Source of the DNA: Brevundimonas intermedia
GTDB lineage: Bacteria > Pseudomonadota > Alphaproteobacteria > Caulobacterales > Caulobacteraceae
DNA length: 64,000 nt
Assembly: GCF_004614235.1 (NCBI RefSeq)
Contig: NZ_SPVH01000006.1
Span: 248,001-312,000, forward strand
Direction: 5' to 3'
The notes under the pieces are model-generated. The model did no database searches. It was given only the letters and a program-made list of their open reading frames with translations, and was not told the DNA's origin. The translations under genes and the position numbers were made by a program. Position 1 is the first letter of the stretch; the number at the start of each line of letters is the position of its first letter. Below are positions 61,689-64,000 of this stretch, one piece after another.

Positions 61689-62978
61689 CTATACCGCGTC
61701 TAGGCCGTAAGCCGAATGCAGGGCGCGCACCGCCAGCTCCGCATAGGCGGCGTCGATCAGCACGCTGATCTTGATCTCGGACGTCGAGATGGCCTGAAAC
61801 TTGACGCCCTTGTCGGCCAGGGCCCGGAACATCAGCTGGGCGACGCCCGCATGGCTGCGCATGCCAACGCCGACGACCGAGACCTTGGCCACGTCCTCGT
61901 CGATGCGGATCTCCTCGAAGCCGAGTTGCGCCTGGCTGGCCGTCATCAGCTCGGCGGCGCGCACGGCGTCGCGGCGGCCCGTGGTGAAGGTCAGGTTGAC
62001 GGTGCCGGCCGTGCGCGACTGGCTCTGCACGATCATGTCCACATTGACGTTGGCCTCGGCCAGACGCGTGAAGACATCGGCGGGGGCGTCCACGCGGTCG
62101 GACAGACCCAACAGTGTGATGCGGGCCTCATCACGGCTCATGGTCACACCGGACACGATACGTTTTTCCACGATCTCCTCCTCGTCGCAGATCAGGGTTC
62201 CACCCTTGTCGGGCATGACGCCATTCGCGTCGGGTTCGATAAAGCTGGACAGCACGCGCACCGGCACCTGTTTGGCCATGGCCAGCTCGACCGAGCGGGT
62301 CTGCAGCACCTTGGCCCCCAGGGACGCCATCTCCAGCATCTCTTCGTACGACACCTTGGCCAGACGGCGCGCGCGGCTCTCGATGCGCGGGTCGGTCGTA
62401 TAGACGCCGTCCACGTCGGTGTAGATGTCGCACGGCGCGCCAAGGGCCGCCGCAACGGCGACCGCCGAGGTGTCGGATCCGCCCCGGCCCAGGGTGGTGA
62501 TCTTTCCGTCCGTCGTCACGCCCTGGAAGCCGGGGACGATGGCGATCTCGCCCGAATCGACGGCGGCGCCCAGCTTCTCGCCGGGGATGTCGACGATGCG
62601 GGCGCGGGCGTGGGCGTCGTCGGTGATGATCGGCACCTGCCAGCCCATCCACGAGCGGGCGTTGAAGCCCATGTTGCGCAGGGTCGCGGCCAGCAGACCC
62701 GAGGTGACCTGTTCGCCCGAGGCGACCACCACGTCATATTCGTCGTCCGACAGGGGCAGGCCCGCTGCGGCCGGTCCGGCGCCGTCGGTCCAGGCGACCA
62801 GTTCGTTGGTCTTGCCCGCCATGGCGGAGACGACGACGGCGACCTTCTTGCCCGCAGACACCTCCGCCGCGACGATCCGCGCCGCACGGCGAATGCGTTC
62901 GAGGTCGCCCATCGAGGTGCCGCCGAACTTCATCACCAGTCGTGTCGTAGCAGATCGTGAAGAATCAGGCCGCGTCAT
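61689..62978 (-). CDS. lysC: Aspartate kinase
   Basis: The 429-residue enzyme phosphorylates aspartate in Lys, Met and Thr synthesis. It has the N-terminal VMKFGGTSMGDLERI signature, a second block with GRGGSDTSAVAVAAAL (nucleotide and substrate binding), and two C-terminal ACT regulatory modules (about residues 270-420). It is the usual single-function, ACT-controlled type. Two ATGs (62978 and 62933) are in frame; the first gives 15 more residues. It precedes ptsP with a 46-base gap and diverges from ubiG by 55 bases. Confidence 0.95.
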   Translation of the reverse strand: MTRPDSSRSATTRLVMKFGGTSMGDLERIRRAARIVAAEVSAGKKVAVVVSAMAGKTNELVAWTDGAGPAAAGLPLSDDEYDVVVASGEQVTSGLLAATLRNMGFNARSWMGWQVPIITDDAHARARIVDIPGEKLGAAVDSGEIAIVPGFQGVTTDGKITTLGRGGSDTSAVAVAAALGAPCDIYTDVDGVYTTDPRIESRARRLAKVSYEEMLEMASLGAKVLQTRSVELAMAKQVPVRVLSSFIEPDANGVMPDKGGTLICDEEEIVEKRIVSGVTMSRDEARITLLGLSDRVDAPADVFTRLAEANVNVDMIVQSQSRTAGTVNLTFTTGRRDAVRAAELMTASQAQLGFEEIRIDEDVAKVSVVGVGMRSHAGVAQLMFRALADKGVKFQAISTSEIKISVLIDAAYAELAVRALHSAYGLDAV

Positions 62979-63033
62979 CGTGGCGTTCCGCCCCCTGCTT
63001 GCGTGAAAGGGCGCGAAGGTTCATCCCTCGCGC

Positions 63034-63849
63034 ATGACCGCTTCTAGCGACGCCGCACCGTCTCGCCTACCCCGCGAAGGGCATGGTTTTTCGCAAAATT
63101 CGTCCGAAGGCGCGTTCGGCGCATCGATCGACCCCGCCGACGTGGCCCGCTTCTCGGCCCAGGCGGCCGAATGGTGGGATGCGAACGGGCCGTTCGCGCC
63201 CCTTCACCGGTTCAACCCGGCGCGTCTGGCCCTGATCCGCGATCAGCTTTGCACCCGCCTGGGCCGCGACCCCAGGGCGCGCGCGCCCTTCGAGGGGCTG
63301 ACCCTGCTGGACGTCGGATGCGGCGGGGGACTGATCGCCGAGCCCATGCGGCGGATGGGCTTTTCCGTCAGCGCCATCGACGCCTCGTCCGAGAACATCG
63401 GCACGGCGCGGGCGCACGCCGACATGGTCGGGTTGGACATCGCCTATCGCGCCGCCACGGTCGAACAGATCGAGGCCGAGGGCGCGGGGCCGTTCGACGT
63501 GGTCCTGACCATGGAGGTGATCGAGCATGTCGCCGATCCCGAAGCCTTCGTGCGCGCCTGTTCGCGCCTGGTTCGGCCGGGCGGCGTCATGATGGTCGCC
63601 ACCCTGAACCGCACGTTGAAGTCGCTGGCCCTGGGCAAGGTCGCGGCGGAATACATCCTGCGCTGGGTCCCGGCCGGGACGCACGACTGGCTCCAGTTCC
63701 TGAAGCCCGACGAGATCCGGGCGATGCTGGCGGCCGAGCCCGTGACGGTCGAGGGGCCGTACGGCCTCAACTACGACCCGCTGCACGACCGCTGGAGCCA
63801 GAGCGACGATGCAGGCATCAACTATATGATGGTCGCCACGCGGGCCTGA
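63034..63849 (+). CDS. ubiG: Ubiquinone biosynthesis O-methyltransferase
   Basis: The 271-residue protein has a class I SAM fold: [21 protein letters not shown] (motif I), [17 protein letters not shown] (acidic loop), and [16 protein letters not shown] and [19 protein letters not shown]. The GxxLxEPxxRMG-like block and the EVIEHV motif are UbiG features. It methylates the C5 and C3 hydroxyls during ubiquinone synthesis. A slightly long N-terminal tail (about 35 residues) precedes the fold. It diverges from lysC. Confidence 0.92.
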   Translation: MTASSDAAPSRLPREGHGFSQNSSEGAFGASIDPADVARFSAQAAEWWDANGPFAPLHRFNPARLALIRDQLCTRLGRDPRARAPFEGLTLLDVGCGGGLIAEPMRRMGFSVSAIDASSENIGTARAHADMVGLDIAYRAATVEQIEAEGAGPFDVVLTMEVIEHVADPEAFVRACSRLVRPGGVMMVATLNRTLKSLALGKVAAEYILRWVPAGTHDWLQFLKPDEIRAMLAAEPVTVEGPYGLNYDPLHDRWSQSDDAGINYMMVATRA

Positions 63850-63857
63850 CCCGGTCA

Positions 63858-63992
63858 TCTCCCTCCCCTTCATGGGGAGGGACGGCGAAGCGGAGCGCAG
63901 CCCGGGTGGGGCCGTCAAGGACTTCGCGCTCGCCCTGTCTAGCCCCACCCTGATCGCTTCGCGATCGTCCCTCCCCATGAAGGGGAGGGAGA
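63858..63992. repeat. 135-bp intergenic element with 27-bp perfect terminal inverted repeats
   Basis: The ends at 63858-63884 and 63966-63992 are perfect 27-bp inverted repeats with CTCCCTCCCC and GGGGAGGGAG; each arm is itself nearly palindromic around TTCATG. An inner pair GGGTGGGGC (63904-63912) / GCCCCACCC (63942-63950) extends the fold. It is related to 47108 and, less so, 2285. Non-coding. It starts 9 bases after ubiG. Confidence 0.8.
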
Positions 63993-64000
63993 AAATCAGA

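Overview
The window is GC-rich, densely coded chromosomal DNA of an alphaproteobacterium. The best fit is the Caulobacteraceae, and probably Brevundimonas. This rests on protein resemblance and gene order: a lipoprotein of a Caulobacter-type family, the rpmH-rnpA-yidC-engB and sucCDAB blocks, a TonB-dependent receptor with an MFS partner, TadE/TadG proteins and a rodZ-ispG pair. No 16S gene is present, so the genus is inference. I saw no phage, insertion sequence, CRISPR array or plasmid gene. The region reads as ordinary core chromosome with small accessory modules.

Layout. 1-5.2 kb: a cut-off YbaK/ProX-type deacylase, a DUF6065-like protein, a lipoprotein, a LysE exporter, two related small secreted proteins, and a metallophosphoesterase/nucleotidyltransferase pair. 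5.3-12.5 kb: a MASE1 hybrid histidine kinase, nrdB, a glutathione transferase whose ribosome binding site lies in a hairpin, a small FecR-N-like protein, a second histidine kinase and a TVP38 membrane protein. 12.6-15.7 kb: rpmH-rnpA-yidC-engB. 15.9-25.9 kb: M16 protease, argG, a sugar dehydrogenase-like protein, a CoA transferase, a PAP2 phosphatase and nrdA. 26-32.5 kb: an LpxR-like outer membrane protein, gamma-glutamyltransferase, tRNA-Arg(ACG), TadE/TadG and an M23 peptidase. 32.9-36.7 kb: ydbH-ynbE-ydbL. 36.8-44.8 kb: a solitary cytosine-5 DNA methyltransferase, a lipoprotein, LytTR/DUF2306, and a TetR/TonB-receptor/MFS module. 44.9-52.6 kb: sucC-sucD-sucA-sucB and a second glutathione transferase. 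52.7-56.9 kb: a small membrane protein, prfA, a response regulator, Rrf2-TSUP and a lipoprotein. 57-64 kb: ispG, a RodZ-like gene, ptsP, lysC and ubiG.

How genes work together. nrdA and nrdB are 15 kb apart but carry similar paired NrdR-like boxes with 31-bp centre spacing, so they are probably co-regulated. The suc genes form succinyl-CoA synthetase plus E1 and E2 of 2-oxoglutarate dehydrogenase; E2 has two lipoyl domains and no E3 gene is nearby. ydbH-ynbE-ydbL matches the AsmA-like envelope lipid-transfer set.

Non-coding structure is rich. There are three intergenic elements or hairpins of a CTCC-CCC/GGG-GGAG type (one with 27-bp perfect terminal inverted repeats), a different 166-bp element, a GCGCATGAT palindrome, and several convergent gene pairs whose two stop codons sit inside a palindrome. 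I found no clear large undescribed system. The best candidates for new biology are the metallophosphoesterase/nucleotidyltransferase pair, the palindromic convergent stops and the intergenic elements.
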